Assembly: GCF_002097535.1 (NCBI RefSeq)
Contig: NZ_CP020772.1
Span: forward strand, 2,294,001-2,358,000
DNA from: Halobacillus mangrovi
GTDB lineage: Bacteria; Bacillota; Bacilli; Bacillales; Halobacillaceae
Length of the DNA stretch: 64,000 bases
Direction: 5' to 3'
The notes below the pieces were generated by a model. It saw nothing but the letters and a program-made list of their open reading frames with translations. It did not search any database and was not told the origin of the DNA. Of this stretch, positions 23,506 to 32,716 are shown in pieces. A program made the position numbers and the translations under genes. The number at the start of each line of letters is the position of its first letter. Position 1 is the first letter of the stretch.

Positions 23506-25764
23506 TCATGACTCCCTTCGGACGGTATTCCACGCTTTTTCTAAATCCACTAATTCTAGTTCGTTCATATCCTCAGCTTCATCTTCCATAATTCGTATGG
23601 CCTGAAACTGAATGGCCTCATTCACTAAATTGTTGACAAAACGTCCATTTCCCCTGATCCGATGGTCCGTATATTTTTCCAGCAGGAACGACTCGGCCCA
23701 TTCATTGAAATGGTACCCGTAGGATTTCGCCTGATAGTGAGTCATCTCGAGTAGTTCTCTTTCATCATAGTCTGGGAATCGGAAAAACTTTTTAAACCTT
23801 GAAGATAAACCAGGATTGCTCTCCACTAATTGCTCCATTTCATGCTGATATCCTGCAAGTATGACGACAAGATTCTCATTATGCTTTGTCATTTCATCCA
23901 CTAGGGTTTCAATCGCTTCCTTACCAAAATCGTCCCGACCTCCATTATAGAGGGCATAGGCTTCATCAATGAACAGGACACCACCCAACGCCTCACGGAT
24001 CTTTCGCTTCGTTTTCATAGCGGTTTGGCCAACGTAACCAGCGACCAGGTCACTTCTTGATACAACAACTGTATGACCTCTTTTTAACAAACCGCACTGT
24101 TTCAATACGTCCGCATAAATTTCAGCAACCGTTGTTTTTCCTGTCCCAGGGTTGCCTGAGAACACCGAATGTAGTTGAATAGGGACGACCGGGAAGCCTT
24201 TTTCTTTACGCATCTGCTGTGCTTTAACAAATGACGATAGTTTTCTGACTTCTGCCTTTACGTTGTTTAAACCAATCAAATCATCGAGCCGCTCCATCGG
24301 AGACTTATCCTCATCGTCTGAAGAAGTTTCCCATTGTAGGTCGTTGACATCTATTCGCATATGATCGAGCCAGTGGTGCTTATCACGTTCAGCTTCTGAA
24401 GCCCCTTTTTGAAAGACGGTCTTCATGACTAGATTTTTCACCGTACGAGCGTTTCCAAAAGAATCATCTACACGTTCACGGTCAATCAAGGAGGTAAATT
24501 CAGTAAGCGCTCTTTCAGTAAAGAAAAAATCATTCTCAATTGCTGTCTGTTCAGCAATGGTTACGAGTTCATCCATCTTATAATCAGGCAGTTCGATGTG
24601 ATTCTGTTCAGGAAAGCGACTTCTGAGCCCCGGGTTTGACCATAAAAATTGACGCATTTCCTCTGGATAACCTGCTAAGATAACTGCAAATTTTCCACCG
24701 AACTCTTTACCGGTCATAGCGGAAACGAGGGTATCTATAACAGCCTGGCCGTAATCATTACCCGTCTGCCCTTCCCGTTTCAAGCTGTAAGCTTCATCAA
24801 TGAATAATACACCACCTATGGCTTGCTTGACATAGTTCATCGTGTTTTCTTCACTTTGACCTACATAGGAGCCAACAAGATGAGAACGGTTAACTTCTAC
24901 AACCTCTTTTGTGTCCAAAATACCTAATTCATGATAAATGTTTGCGAGCAAGCGGGCAATCGTTGTTTTACCAGTTCCCGGGTTCCCTGTGATGATCATG
25001 TGAAGCCCAGGCTCATCCACCATGGAAAAGCCAAAACTTTTACGCTGCTGTTGGTATTTTAAAAAATGATAATACCTTTTGATATAAGCTTTTACATCGT
25101 GTAAGCCTACCATTTCTTCAAAAGATTCGAGCGGATTGCTGATGGACTGATCAGTCAAAAATTTTGGTAACTGCTTATATAATTCATCTTGATCGTCTGA
25201 CAATTGACGGGTCCGTTCATTAATTTCTTTTACAGGAATACGAATTCTGCGATTTTCGATCGAAGCAATGGCCTCTTCCATCATGACTTCCAGTTCAGAA
25301 AGCTGTTCATATACGTCCTGATAGAGCTTTAAGCGGCTCGTAGCGTCGATAATGGTTTTTTCAGCCAATTCTGCGTCCCATTGCTCTTTTAAATCTTTTA
25401 CATCCGCATATATGGCTTTGGCTTTCTTTCCTTTTGCTGAATCGTGGTCTGTTTCATGAAGCACCCATTGTTCCAGAGGAGTGCGTTTTAACAGGCTATA
25501 TGCTTGCATCATTTGTTTTGATTCATACAGATCGTTCACTAACGTATGAGATTTATCCAAAATCCTTGCTTCATCAATAAATTGATCGGCTAATGAATCG
25601 TGTTCAGGATGACGTTTGATCCGATGATAGGCAAGCGTTACGTATAGAAGAGCTTTCAGTTCTGCATCTTCAATCTCATGTTCGTTTAAGTATCTTAATG
25701 CTTCCACCTCTGAGATGGGTGGTTGCTGGTCTAGAGTTTTCCAACTTTTTAATTGTTCTATCAT
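23506..25764 (-). CDS. Tandem AAA ATPase of the SpoVK/CbxX subfamily
   Basis: A 752-aa protein with two complete CbxX/SpoVK-type AAA modules behind a roughly 230-residue helical, TPR-like N-terminal region. Module 1 has GNPGTGKTTIARLLANIYHE (residues about 262-281), the pore-loop-like SHLVGSYVGQSEENT, Walker B GGVLFIDEAYSL and a C-terminal NARTVKNLV. Module 2 has GNPGTGKTTVAEIYADVLKQ (about 527), SDLVAGYVGQTAMKT, GGVLFIDEAYAL and RFVNNLVNEA. Both look catalytically intact. The start at 25764 has GGGAG 8 bases upstream, and an in-frame TTG at 25788 is rejected. A single-module SpoVK is also present at 43188-44129. The function is unknown. It heads an operon with yneP and yneQ. Confidence 0.88.
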   Translation of the reverse strand: MIEQLKSWKTLDQQPPISEVEALRYLNEHEIEDAELKALLYVTLAYHRIKRHPEHDSLADQFIDEARILDKSHTLVNDLYESKQMMQAYSLLKRTPLEQWVLHETDHDSAKGKKAKAIYADVKDLKEQWDAELAEKTIIDATSRLKLYQDVYEQLSELEVMMEEAIASIENRRIRIPVKEINERTRQLSDDQDELYKQLPKFLTDQSISNPLESFEEMVGLHDVKAYIKRYYHFLKYQQQRKSFGFSMVDEPGLHMIITGNPGTGKTTIARLLANIYHELGILDTKEVVEVNRSHLVGSYVGQSEENTMNYVKQAIGGVLFIDEAYSLKREGQTGNDYGQAVIDTLVSAMTGKEFGGKFAVILAGYPEEMRQFLWSNPGLRSRFPEQNHIELPDYKMDELVTIAEQTAIENDFFFTERALTEFTSLIDRERVDDSFGNARTVKNLVMKTVFQKGASEAERDKHHWLDHMRIDVNDLQWETSSDDEDKSPMERLDDLIGLNNVKAEVRKLSSFVKAQQMRKEKGFPVVPIQLHSVFSGNPGTGKTTVAEIYADVLKQCGLLKRGHTVVVSRSDLVAGYVGQTAMKTKRKIREALGGVLFIDEAYALYNGGRDDFGKEAIETLVDEMTKHNENLVVILAGYQHEMEQLVESNPGLSSRFKKFFRFPDYDERELLEMTHYQAKSYGYHFNEWAESFLLEKYTDHRIRGNGRFVNNLVNEAIQFQAIRIMEDEAEDMNELELVDLEKAWNTVRRES

Positions 25765-25845
25765 CGTTATCACTCCCTTTCCTATCAACGGTTTTCATTT
25801 TACCATAGTACACCAATTATGTAGAAAAACTTGAATTCCCCACTT

Positions 25846-25878
25846 AAAAAACCGCCTCTCAAAATGAGAAGCGGTTAA
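25846..25878 (-). terminator. Terminator after tlp
   Basis: On the minus strand AACCGCTTCTC pairs with GAGAGGCGGTT (one mismatch), followed by T6. Confidence 0.88.
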
Positions 25879-25883
25879 TGGAC

Positions 25884-26135
25884 TTAATACTGCTGATTAC
25901 GTGCTTCGTCTTTAATTTCTTGACGCATAGCTTCGATGGACTGGTTACGGTTCTTGTTTTTTGCTTCAATGTTTCTTTTTTCTTCTTCTGTAGCAAATTC
26001 AAGAGCCTCATGGGAAGCTTCGATGTTTTCAATCGTATTGGTTACATTTTGCTGAAGACGATCTACGTTATCAGCTCTGTTATCAGGATTCGGTCTGTTT
26101 TCTTTGTTAGGCATATGCTGTTGTTTGTGGGACAT
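25884..26135 (-). CDS. tlp: Small acid-soluble spore protein Tlp
   Basis: An 83-aa hydrophilic protein of the Tlp (thioredoxin-like SASP) family: PNPDNRADNVDRLQQNV, TIENIEASHEALEFA and IEAMRQEIKDEARNQQY at the C terminus. In Bacillus it is made in the forespore. The start is the ATG at 26135, 9 bases after AGGAGG. The in-frame TTG at 26144 abuts that site and is rejected. It is flanked upstream by a 27-bp perfect hairpin. It is the only SASP in this window. B. subtilis has sspO and sspP beside citB, which are missing here. Confidence 0.93.
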   Translation of the reverse strand: MSHKQQHMPNKENRPNPDNRADNVDRLQQNVTNTIENIEASHEALEFATEEEKRNIEAKNKNRNQSIEAMRQEIKDEARNQQY

Positions 26136-26220
26136 CTCCGTCAACCTCCTATAGGTTCGATTGACTCACAAATACCTGAGTCATCGGTTACTTTTCCCTT
26201 ACATCCAATGATTATACGAA

Positions 26221-26281
26221 TACAAAAACTTCCACCTCAGGTCATCCATAAATTGGATGACCTGAGGTGGAAGTTTTTGTA
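26221..26281. terminator. Perfect 27-bp hairpin between tlp and the FbpB-like gene
   Basis: The arms are 26221-26247 and 26255-26281, fully complementary, with a 7-base loop and A5/T5 near the ends. On either strand it resembles a very strong terminator. The gene upstream already has its own terminator, so another role (insulator, RNA stability element, or a small mobile palindrome) is possible. Confidence 0.7.
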
Positions 26282-26303
26282 AAAATAATAGGATTTATAT
26301 GTA

Positions 26304-26344
26304 ATAAAAAAAGCAAATCCCACACATTAAGATGGGATTTGCTT
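26304..26344 (-). terminator. Terminator overlapping the end of the FbpB-like gene
   Basis: AAGCAAATCCCA pairs perfectly with TGGGATTTGCTT around a 10-base loop, followed on the minus strand by T6. The stop codon lies in the loop. Confidence 0.9.
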
Positions 26345-26470
26345 TATACGATCATGGTGGCGTTTTTCTATACGATCATCGATTTGGTCCAATAGCTGCT
26401 GATCTTCTTTGATAGAGCGGATGTTTTCTTTCACACGCTCCTCAAATGTCATTGAATTATGTTTTCTCAT
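26327..26470 (-). CDS. FbpB-like small basic protein
   Basis: A 47-codon gene, MRKHNSMTFEERVKENIRSI and on to a KRHHDRIKQIPS tail. It has the MRK..(M)TFEELV.ENK pattern of FbpB-family small basic proteins (Fur-regulated basic protein, an RNA-chaperone-like partner of a small RNA in B. subtilis). It is supported by AAAGGAGAG 7 bases before the ATG and by a terminator starting at its stop codon. No clear Fur box is visible. It lies 51 bp after yneN on the same strand, so it may be cotranscribed with it. Confidence 0.7.
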   Translation of the reverse strand: MRKHNSMTFEERVKENIRSIKEDQQLLDQIDDRIEKRHHDRIKQIPS

Positions 26471-26521
26471 GGGAATCTCTCCTTTAATGTTAAGGATTCC
26501 CAATATCGAGCTAAAATATCC

Positions 26522-27109
26522 CTATTTTAGCTTTTCTTTCATTTTTATCATAAAATCGTAAGTCATCGGACCGACTTTCCTTGGCTGCTGTACAACACCA
26601 TCCGTTCCAATAAAATAAGTAGTAGGTATGGATATCGCTTGATAAGTGTTGGTAATTTCCAGATCCTTATCTAAAAGAACCGGAAAAGAATACTCTCCTT
26701 TTTGCACGTATTCTTCGACAACTCCTACATTTTCTTCAGACGCTGTTCCGTTTATAGCCAGTACTTCCACTTCATCTCCATACTCTTTATAAAACTTCTC
26801 CATCTCAGGCATTTCTTCACGGCACGGGGGACACCAGGTTGCCCAAAAGTTAATAAATACTTTTTTTCCTTGTAAATCGGATAGGCTGACTGTCTTGCCT
26901 TCCAAAGTTTCTAAAGTAAAATCAGGTGCCTTTTCCCCTACTTTCAACCCGCTTGGTGCATTAGGAGCAGTCATACCCGCTCCTTCATTCGCTTCATAAT
27001 GTTCTTCCGTGTTCCCTTTTGTTTCAGAATCTCTTTCATCAACCACACTGTAAATGACTACCCCTACTAAAAATAATAAAAATAGGGTAGCGATTATTTG
27101 TTTGATCAA
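26522..27109 (-). CDS. yneN: Membrane-anchored thiol-disulfide oxidoreductase, YneN/ResA type
   Basis: A 195-aa thioredoxin-fold protein. An N-terminal membrane anchor ([16 protein letters not shown]) is followed by a linker, then the AhpC/TSA-Redoxin-type domain with [34 protein letters not shown] (active site CxxC) and the cis-proline in SIPTTYFIG. It would act outside the membrane as a reductant, as ResA does in cytochrome c maturation. The start is a TTG with AAAGGGG 9 bases upstream. The upstream ATG in frame (27175) has no ribosome binding site. It lies just downstream of citB, as in B. subtilis. Confidence 0.9.
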   Translation of the reverse strand: MIKQIIATLFLLFLVGVVIYSVVDERDSETKGNTEEHYEANEGAGMTAPNAPSGLKVGEKAPDFTLETLEGKTVSLSDLQGKKVFINFWATWCPPCREEMPEMEKFYKEYGDEVEVLAINGTASEENVGVVEEYVQKGEYSFPVLLDKDLEITNTYQAISIPTTYFIGTDGVVQQPRKVGPMTYDFMIKMKEKLK

Positions 27110-27231
27110 TATCGTATTCCCCTTTATTAGATCACCAATCTTTGTCTTAGTTCTATATATAAGAATATAAAACATCTGTTATGCCTGTAAAGATAATGAA
27201 TCCATTAATAAATTATTTGTTATAAATACAG

Positions 27232-27262
27232 AAAAAAACCGCCCCATAAGGGCGGTTTTTTA
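27232..27262 (-). terminator. Terminator of citB
   Basis: AAAAACCGCCC pairs with GGGCGGTTTTT around a 5-base loop, with T runs on both strands. Confidence 0.95.
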
Positions 27263-27271
27263 TGTGTGAAG

Positions 27272-29977
27272 TTAGCTTAATTTATTACGTAGTACCATTT
27301 GAAGGATACCACCATGACGGTAATAATCAACTTCTACTTCACTGTCAAAGCGGGCAACAACTTCAAATTCCTTCTTGTCGCCCTCTTCATTCGTAGCTGT
27401 AACCTTAACAAGGTCACGTGGTTTAACGTCTTCCCCAACTTCAACATCAAACGTTTCACGTCCAGTCAATCCAAGAGAATCAATGGAATCGCCATCTTTA
27501 AATTGAAGTGGAAGGACACCCATCATAACTAAGTTTGAACGGTGGATACGCTCGAAGCTTTCAGCGATTACCGTCTTAATTCCAAGTAGATCTGTACCCT
27601 TCGCAGCCCAGTCACGAGAGCTTCCCATTCCATAGTCATTACCAGCAATGACCATAAGCGGGGTTTCGTCTTTCTGATACTGCATAGCAGCTGTATAAAT
27701 AGGCATAACTTCTTCAGTTGGCCAATAAGTTGTGAATCCGCCCTCTGTACCAGGAGCTAACTCGTTACGAATACGGATATTTGCAAACGTACCACGCATC
27801 ATAACTTCGTGGTTACCACGACGGGAACCGTAAGAGTTGAAGTTACGAGGGCTTACGCCATTCTCAATTAAATATTCACCTGCTGGCATATCTTTAGGAA
27901 TCGCACCAGCTGGAGAGATATGGTCCGTTGTAACAGAGTCACCAAATTTACCAATAACCCGCATACCATTCAACGGTTTAACTGTTTCAGGATCCTTAGA
28001 AAGTCCCTCGAAGAACGGTGGGTTTTGAATATAAGTGGAATTGTCATCCCAATCATACAATGGTTCATCTGTTGTATCGATTTCATTCCATTTCTCATTG
28101 GAATTGAAGACACTTTCGTATTCTTTACGGAAGATCTCTGGTGTTACGACACGTGCGATCTCTTCTTTGATTTCTTCCTGTGAAGGCCAGATATCATTGA
28201 AGAACACTTCGTTTCCGTCCTTATCTTTACCGATTGATTCATTTTTTAGATCGATATCAACCGTTCCTGCAAGAGCGTAAGCAACTACAAGTGGCGGGGA
28301 TGCAAGGTAGTTGGCTTTCACAAGCGGGTGAATACGACCTTCGAAGTTACGGTTACCAGAAAGAACAGAAGATACTGTCAAATCACTATCCGCAATCGCT
28401 TTTTCGATTTCAGGAAGCAATGGACCAGAGTTTCCGATACAAGTTGTACATCCGTAACCGACAAGGTTAAAACCAAGCTGGTTTAAGTAGTTCATCAATC
28501 CTGAATCTTCAAGATAGCGAGTAACTACTTTAGATCCCGGTGCTAAGGATGTTTTCACGTATGCTGGTACATCCAGGCCTTTTTCAACTGCTTTTTTAGC
28601 AACAAGACCGGCACCTAACATTACGTGCGGGTTGGAAGTGTTTGTACAAGAAGTGATTGCTGCAATCGCAAGCGCACCTGTCTTCATGACAGTCTTATCT
28701 CCACTTTCAAATTGTACTTCTACTTCTTTATCAAATTCGGATTTATTTAAACCGAATCCATGGTTTCCAGCAGGCCCTGTGATCGCTTTTTCAAAGGAAT
28801 CTTTCATCTGAGAAAGCGGGATCAAGTCTTGCGGACGTTTTGGTCCTGAAAGGTTTGGTTCGAGTTCTCCGAGATCGATTTCAACGAGTTGAGTAAACTC
28901 AGGATCTTCGAAGGAAGGATCGTACCAAAGGTTATTTTTCTTGCAGTATTCTTCGACAAGAGCAACCTGCTCTTCACTGCGTCCAGTCAATTTTAAGTAT
29001 TCAAGTGATTCTCCATCTACTGGGAAGAAGCCGCATGTTGCTCCGTACTCTGGAGCCATGTTTGAAATCGTTGCACGATCAGCAAGAGGCATCTCTTGTA
29101 ACCCAGGTCCAAAGAATTCAACAAATTTACCGACAACATTCTGTTCACGCAACTTCTGCGTTACTTTCAACGCTAAGTCGGTAGCTGTTGTCCCTTGTGG
29201 GAAGCTTCCGTTCAGTTTAACACCGATGACTTCTGGTGCTGGGAAGTATGAAGGCTGACCAAGCATTCCAGCTTCTGCTTCAATACCACCTACACCCCAA
29301 CCAAGGACACCAAGTCCATTGATCATCGTTGTATGTGAATCGGTACCTACAAGAGTATCAGGATAAGTATCATGGGAGCCGTCTTCATTTTCAATGGAAT
29401 GAACGACGTTTGCGATGTATTCCAGGTTCACCTGGTGGACGATTCCAGTTGCAGGTGGTACGGCGCGGTAGTTATCAAATGCTTTTTGCGCCCAGTGTAG
29501 AAACTCATAACGTTCTTTGTTGCGTTCAAACTCAAGCTCCATATTTACATTTAGTGCATCAGGTGTACCATATTTATCAACTTGTACCGAGTGGTCGATA
29601 ACTAGATCAACAGGTACTTCAGGATTAATTTCATCCGGGCTTCCACCCATATCTACCATTGCTTTTCTTAAAGAAGCAAGATCGACAACAGCTGGTACCC
29701 CAGTGAAGTCTTGCAGAATAACACGAGAAGGTTTGAATGGTACGTCTTCCCCTTTAGATTTCTCTGTTCCCCAGTTTGCTAGACTCTCTACGTGTTCATC
29801 TTTGATAACACGACCGTCATGCTGACGTAAGAGAGATTCTAGAAGGATACGGATGGAAAAAGGTAGACGGGAGATCTTACCATGTCCCGCATCTTCTAAG
29901 GCTTTTAAATCGTAGTAGTTGTACGTTTGGCCATTTAGGTCAAATTGTTTGCGAGCATTAAATGTATTGCTAGCCAT
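27272..29977 (-). CDS. acnA: Aconitate hydratase AcnA
   Basis: Isomerises citrate to isocitrate through cis-aconitate with a 4Fe-4S cluster. In Bacillus (citB) it also acts as an iron-responsive RNA-binding protein. It is full length at 901 aa. It has [20 protein letters not shown] (residues about 206-225), cluster cysteines in [12 protein letters not shown] (about 438) and [13 protein letters not shown] (about 504-517), then the swivel domain with [23 protein letters not shown] GSRRGNHEV and [16 protein letters not shown]. An AAAGGAAT ribosome binding site precedes the ATG. It is flanked by yneK and yneN, the same order as in B. subtilis. Confidence 0.98.
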   Translation of the reverse strand: MASNTFNARKQFDLNGQTYNYYDLKALEDAGHGKISRLPFSIRILLESLLRQHDGRVIKDEHVESLANWGTEKSKGEDVPFKPSRVILQDFTGVPAVVDLASLRKAMVDMGGSPDEINPEVPVDLVIDHSVQVDKYGTPDALNVNMELEFERNKERYEFLHWAQKAFDNYRAVPPATGIVHQVNLEYIANVVHSIENEDGSHDTYPDTLVGTDSHTTMINGLGVLGWGVGGIEAEAGMLGQPSYFPAPEVIGVKLNGSFPQGTTATDLALKVTQKLREQNVVGKFVEFFGPGLQEMPLADRATISNMAPEYGATCGFFPVDGESLEYLKLTGRSEEQVALVEEYCKKNNLWYDPSFEDPEFTQLVEIDLGELEPNLSGPKRPQDLIPLSQMKDSFEKAITGPAGNHGFGLNKSEFDKEVEVQFESGDKTVMKTGALAIAAITSCTNTSNPHVMLGAGLVAKKAVEKGLDVPAYVKTSLAPGSKVVTRYLEDSGLMNYLNQLGFNLVGYGCTTCIGNSGPLLPEIEKAIADSDLTVSSVLSGNRNFEGRIHPLVKANYLASPPLVVAYALAGTVDIDLKNESIGKDKDGNEVFFNDIWPSQEEIKEEIARVVTPEIFRKEYESVFNSNEKWNEIDTTDEPLYDWDDNSTYIQNPPFFEGLSKDPETVKPLNGMRVIGKFGDSVTTDHISPAGAIPKDMPAGEYLIENGVSPRNFNSYGSRRGNHEVMMRGTFANIRIRNELAPGTEGGFTTYWPTEEVMPIYTAAMQYQKDETPLMVIAGNDYGMGSSRDWAAKGTDLLGIKTVIAESFERIHRSNLVMMGVLPLQFKDGDSIDSLGLTGRETFDVEVGEDVKPRDLVKVTATNEEGDKKEFEVVARFDSEVEVDYYRHGGILQMVLRNKLS

Positions 29978-30096
29978 ATTCCTTTTTTACCCCCTCATCA
30001 TAATTTAAATGGTGAAGCCGGATAGTCGGCACCGCCATTCCCCAATTGAATAATTTGATCCCTTATTTTTAGACAAGTTCACAAATCCCAACCTTT

Positions 30097-30125
30097 ATTG
30101 TAAATGAAAACGATTTATAAGTAAA
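30097..30125 (-). promoter_or_regulatory. Probable promoter of acnA/citB
   Basis: On the minus strand TTTACT, a 17-bp spacer and TACAAT. A TGAAAACGATTTAT sequence in the spacer resembles half of a CcpA cre site, but the match is incomplete. The remaining 284-bp gap to yneK shows no gene. Confidence 0.55.
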
Positions 30126-30261
30126 ATATATATCTGCACAATTTTTCTGAAATCGACACGTGTTGACTACTCATTCTTACTGCCGTTCTTGTATTTATAG
30201 ACACAAGCTTTTATAATAAAAAAGAAATAATTATTACTTAGAAAACGAAACAGGTGATCAT

Positions 30262-30705
30262 ATGTCAGGTGGATTTGCCTTCTTCATCGTTGGATGGGTC
30301 GTCATCATGGTAGGTTTGATGACGATAGGTGGATACTTTATGTTCAGGAAATTTCTTAAGCGTCTACCTAAAGAAGATGGAAAATCAATCATAGACTGGG
30401 AAGAATATTATGTTGACCAGACACGTCATATGTGGTCTCAGGATCATAAAGACCTACTGGAGGAACTCGTCTCGCCCGTACCGGAAATATTCAGGGATGT
30501 AGCCAGACAGAAAATTGCAGGAAAAATTGGTCAGATTGCTTTGGAAAAGAGAAAGAAGAAAATAACTCAGGATATTCTGATAGAAGGCTACATTTTAGCT
30601 ACACCAAAAAGGGACCACAAGTTTCTTATCAAAAAACTTGAGGAAAAAGAAATTGATCTGGCCCCTTACGAACCGCTTCTTGAACGTTCATACAAAGCGA
30701 CATAG
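30262..30705 (+). CDS. yneK: DUF2621 protein YneK
   Basis: A 147-aa protein with one N-terminal membrane segment (FFIVGWVVIMVGLMTIGGYF) and a cytoplasmic, charged, helical remainder (KSIIDWEEYYVDQTRHMW, then IAGKIGQIALEKRKKKITQD). It matches B. subtilis YneK/DUF2621, of unknown function. It is divergent from citB and convergent with ccdC, and an ACAGGTGATC ribosome binding site lies close before the ATG. Confidence 0.85.
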   Translation: MSGGFAFFIVGWVVIMVGLMTIGGYFMFRKFLKRLPKEDGKSIIDWEEYYVDQTRHMWSQDHKDLLEELVSPVPEIFRDVARQKIAGKIGQIALEKRKKKITQDILIEGYILATPKRDHKFLIKKLEEKEIDLAPYEPLLERSYKAT

Positions 30706-30737
30706 AAAAACCACATGGGACCCCCATGTGGTTTTTA
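30706..30737. terminator. Bidirectional terminator between yneK and ccdC
   Basis: AAAAACCACATGGG pairs with CCCATGTGGTTTTT around a 3-4-base loop. Confidence 0.93.
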
Positions 30738-30784
30738 TTTTCCTTATACATTTTAGAGTAAAAAAGAGTGTGTATCATACAAAT

Positions 30785-31276
30785 TCACACTCTTCTTGCC
30801 AAGTTTTTCTTTGTATCTAATGTTTTTTCAAGACGTAAGTATTGTTTCAGCATTGCCAGCCGCCAAGTCAAAATCATGCCGAAGGCGAGTAAGAAGAACA
30901 TCCCGCTTGTTTCACCAAAGGATACCGTTTGACCTATGACCAGTTTCAAGACAATTCGAAGAACCAATAACCCAAATAAAATAAATATAAAGGCTTTAGA
31001 AGGTTTTAGGTAGATGTCCCCTTCACGCACCTCCAACTTAGACGTACGTATTAGAAATACTGAAAATAAAGCACCCACTACTAGTGCTTCCAACACCTGT
31101 GTCCACTCCACGCGAAATACAGGGAACACAAACATCAAGGCCCCTGTACTCATGAACAATGGAGGGAGAATAATTTTTTTAACGCTTGCTGGCCGCTTTG
31201 CAGCCCTCAGCCGGACAAATATCATTGCTGTAGCCATGCCAGCTGCTACAATTGTGCTTGCTATCAACCAAAACAT
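30785..31276 (-). CDS. ccdC: CcdC family membrane protein
   Basis: A 163-aa protein with about five hydrophobic segments and the YneJ/CcdC pattern (MFWLIASTIVAAGMATAMIF, MSTGALMFVFPVFRVEW, FFLLAFGMILTWRLAML). In B. subtilis it lies in the ccdA cluster, but unlike CcdA it is not essential for cytochrome c maturation. It is separated from ccdA here by an MrpB-like gene. Confidence 0.9.
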   Translation of the reverse strand: MFWLIASTIVAAGMATAMIFVRLRAAKRPASVKKIILPPLFMSTGALMFVFPVFRVEWTQVLEALVVGALFSVFLIRTSKLEVREGDIYLKPSKAFIFILFGLLVLRIVLKLVIGQTVSFGETSGMFFLLAFGMILTWRLAMLKQYLRLEKTLDTKKNLARRV

Positions 31277-31354
31277 ATTGTTTCACTCTTTCTTCTCTGT
31301 CCATTCATCAATAGTTTAACATACGGTCAGTCGCCTTTGAGATCACATTTTTTG

Positions 31355-31798
31355 TTAAGCTTGCTTTGACTCTTCACAGTCATTAGCAATTGTAAGAATG
31401 ATCGTCATTGTCACCCCTATTACTGTCAGGTACACGCCAAGGTCAAACAAAAGCGCTGTAGCAAGTTCTGTTTTTCCAAGGATCGGCAGCTGGAAATAAG
31501 CGAATGTTTGACTGAGAAACGGCTCTCCGAATACAAAAGATCCAATGCCGGTTGCTAATGCAATCATCAATCCTACTGGAATGACGTAACGGAAGGTAAT
31601 CGGAAGAATCTTTTGCATAGCTCTAAACCCATAAGCCATATACATCAGGACAAATGCAGCAGATGTCATTAGTCCGCCTATAAAACCACCGCCGGGTTTA
31701 TTGTGTCCCGCAAAAAATAAGTAAATGGAAAACCCTAGTAATATGAAAGCTATTAGTGTAGTCGTTGTTCTGAGAATAATGTCATTTGTTCGGGTCAT
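31355..31798 (-). CDS. Orphan MrpB/MnhB-like antiporter subunit
   Basis: A 147-aa membrane protein with about four segments. It has the MrpB signature YLFFAGHNKPGGGFIGGLMT near residue 26-45 and FDLGVYLTVIGVTMTI near the C terminus. MrpB normally works only in a six- or seven-subunit Na+/H+ antiporter (MrpA-G), and no other mrp gene is near. It sits between ccdA (67 bp) and ccdC (78 bp), in the slot where B. subtilis has the CheY-like yneI. It looks intact, so it may be a spare subunit or have a separate role in ion homeostasis of a salt-tolerant cell. Confidence 0.88.
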   Translation of the reverse strand: MTRTNDIILRTTTTLIAFILLGFSIYLFFAGHNKPGGGFIGGLMTSAAFVLMYMAYGFRAMQKILPITFRYVIPVGLMIALATGIGSFVFGEPFLSQTFAYFQLPILGKTELATALLFDLGVYLTVIGVTMTIILTIANDCEESKQA

Positions 31799-31865
31799 AC
31801 GTTTACTCCTTTATGTTTTTATCAATACTTTCATCATAATATATTATTTCACGAAAATCCATGCT

Positions 31866-32573
31866 TTAAAAGCCTTGGAACCCTCCAAACACGCCAGAAA
31901 GATAAGACGTAAGTTTGGTCAGCCAATCTAAATAAAGGGCAATTCCCATGAATATCATGAAATAACCTCCAATCTTTACAATCTTTGCACTGTTTCGTTT
32001 AATCCAATCTAACTTCCCTACAAAAAAAGATAGAACTAAAAACGGGATTGAAAACCCCAATGAATAGGCAATCATCATAACAAGAAATAAATTTGGCTGA
32101 TCCACTCCTAGTGCCAAAACAGCCCCGAGGATCGGTCCGGTACAAGGCGTCCATCCTAGTGAAAAAGTAAGACCAATAATGAATGACCCCAGATACCCCG
32201 CAGGCCGATTCTTAAACGTAATTTTTCTATCCTTCATTAGGAATTGGAAATTAAATACACCAATGATGACAAAACCGAAAAAGATAATTAATATTGCACC
32301 AAGTCTGCGGATGATCTCTTCGTTTTGAATCATAAACTGAGCAAAAAACGATCCAGATAAACCTAGAATCAAAAATATCGTGGTAAAGCCTAATAGGAAC
32401 AGGATTGTATGTATCAAGCTCTGCTTTTTTAACATCCCGTTATCTTCCCTTAATTCATTAACACTCATCCCAGTTATATAGGATAAAAATGCAGGAAAAA
32501 GCGGCAGCACACACGGAGATATGAAAGATAAAAATCCTGCTCCGAATGCTAAGAAAATGTTTACTTCTGACAT
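31866..32573 (-). CDS. ccdA: Cytochrome c-type biogenesis protein CcdA
   Basis: A 235-aa polytopic protein with six membrane segments and the two conserved redox cysteines, in SPCVLPLFPAF (residue about 21) and WTPCTGPILG (about 142). It carries reducing equivalents from cytoplasmic thioredoxin across the membrane for cytochrome c and spore cortex thiols. YneN/ResA-type proteins are its usual acceptors. The ATG at 32573 follows GGAGGAAACACAC. An in-frame start 15 bases upstream overlaps that site and is rejected. Confidence 0.96.
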   Translation of the reverse strand: MSEVNIFLAFGAGFLSFISPCVLPLFPAFLSYITGMSVNELREDNGMLKKQSLIHTILFLLGFTTIFLILGLSGSFFAQFMIQNEEIIRRLGAILIIFFGFVIIGVFNFQFLMKDRKITFKNRPAGYLGSFIIGLTFSLGWTPCTGPILGAVLALGVDQPNLFLVMMIAYSLGFSIPFLVLSFFVGKLDWIKRNSAKIVKIGGYFMIFMGIALYLDWLTKLTSYLSGVFGGFQGF

Positions 32574-32677
32574 GTGTGTTTCCTCCAAAGTCGTACTAAG
32601 TATCCATTGTATCAGAACAAGGATGAAATGACGATGAAACCGCTGTGAACAATAACCATGATATTCCTATTCTTAAG

Positions 32678-32712
32678 TAAAAAGCCCTCTTTCTTTTGGA
32701 AAGAAGGCTTTA
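32678..32712 (-). terminator. Terminator after yneF
   Basis: AAAGCCTTCTTTC pairs with GAAAGAGGGCTTT (one mismatch) on the minus strand, followed by TTACTT. Confidence 0.75.
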
Positions 32713-32716
32713 CGAA

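Noticed and set aside
25878..26282. A 134-codon plus-strand reading frame opposite tlp
   Set aside because: tlp is a clear family member with its own ribosome binding site on the other strand. The plus-strand frame runs through terminators and the 27-bp hairpin.
30061..30125. CcpC (ATAA-N7-TTAT) site upstream of citB
   Set aside because: Only an ATAA-N9-TTAT arrangement and a partial cre-like sequence were found, so no CcpC or CcpA site is claimed.
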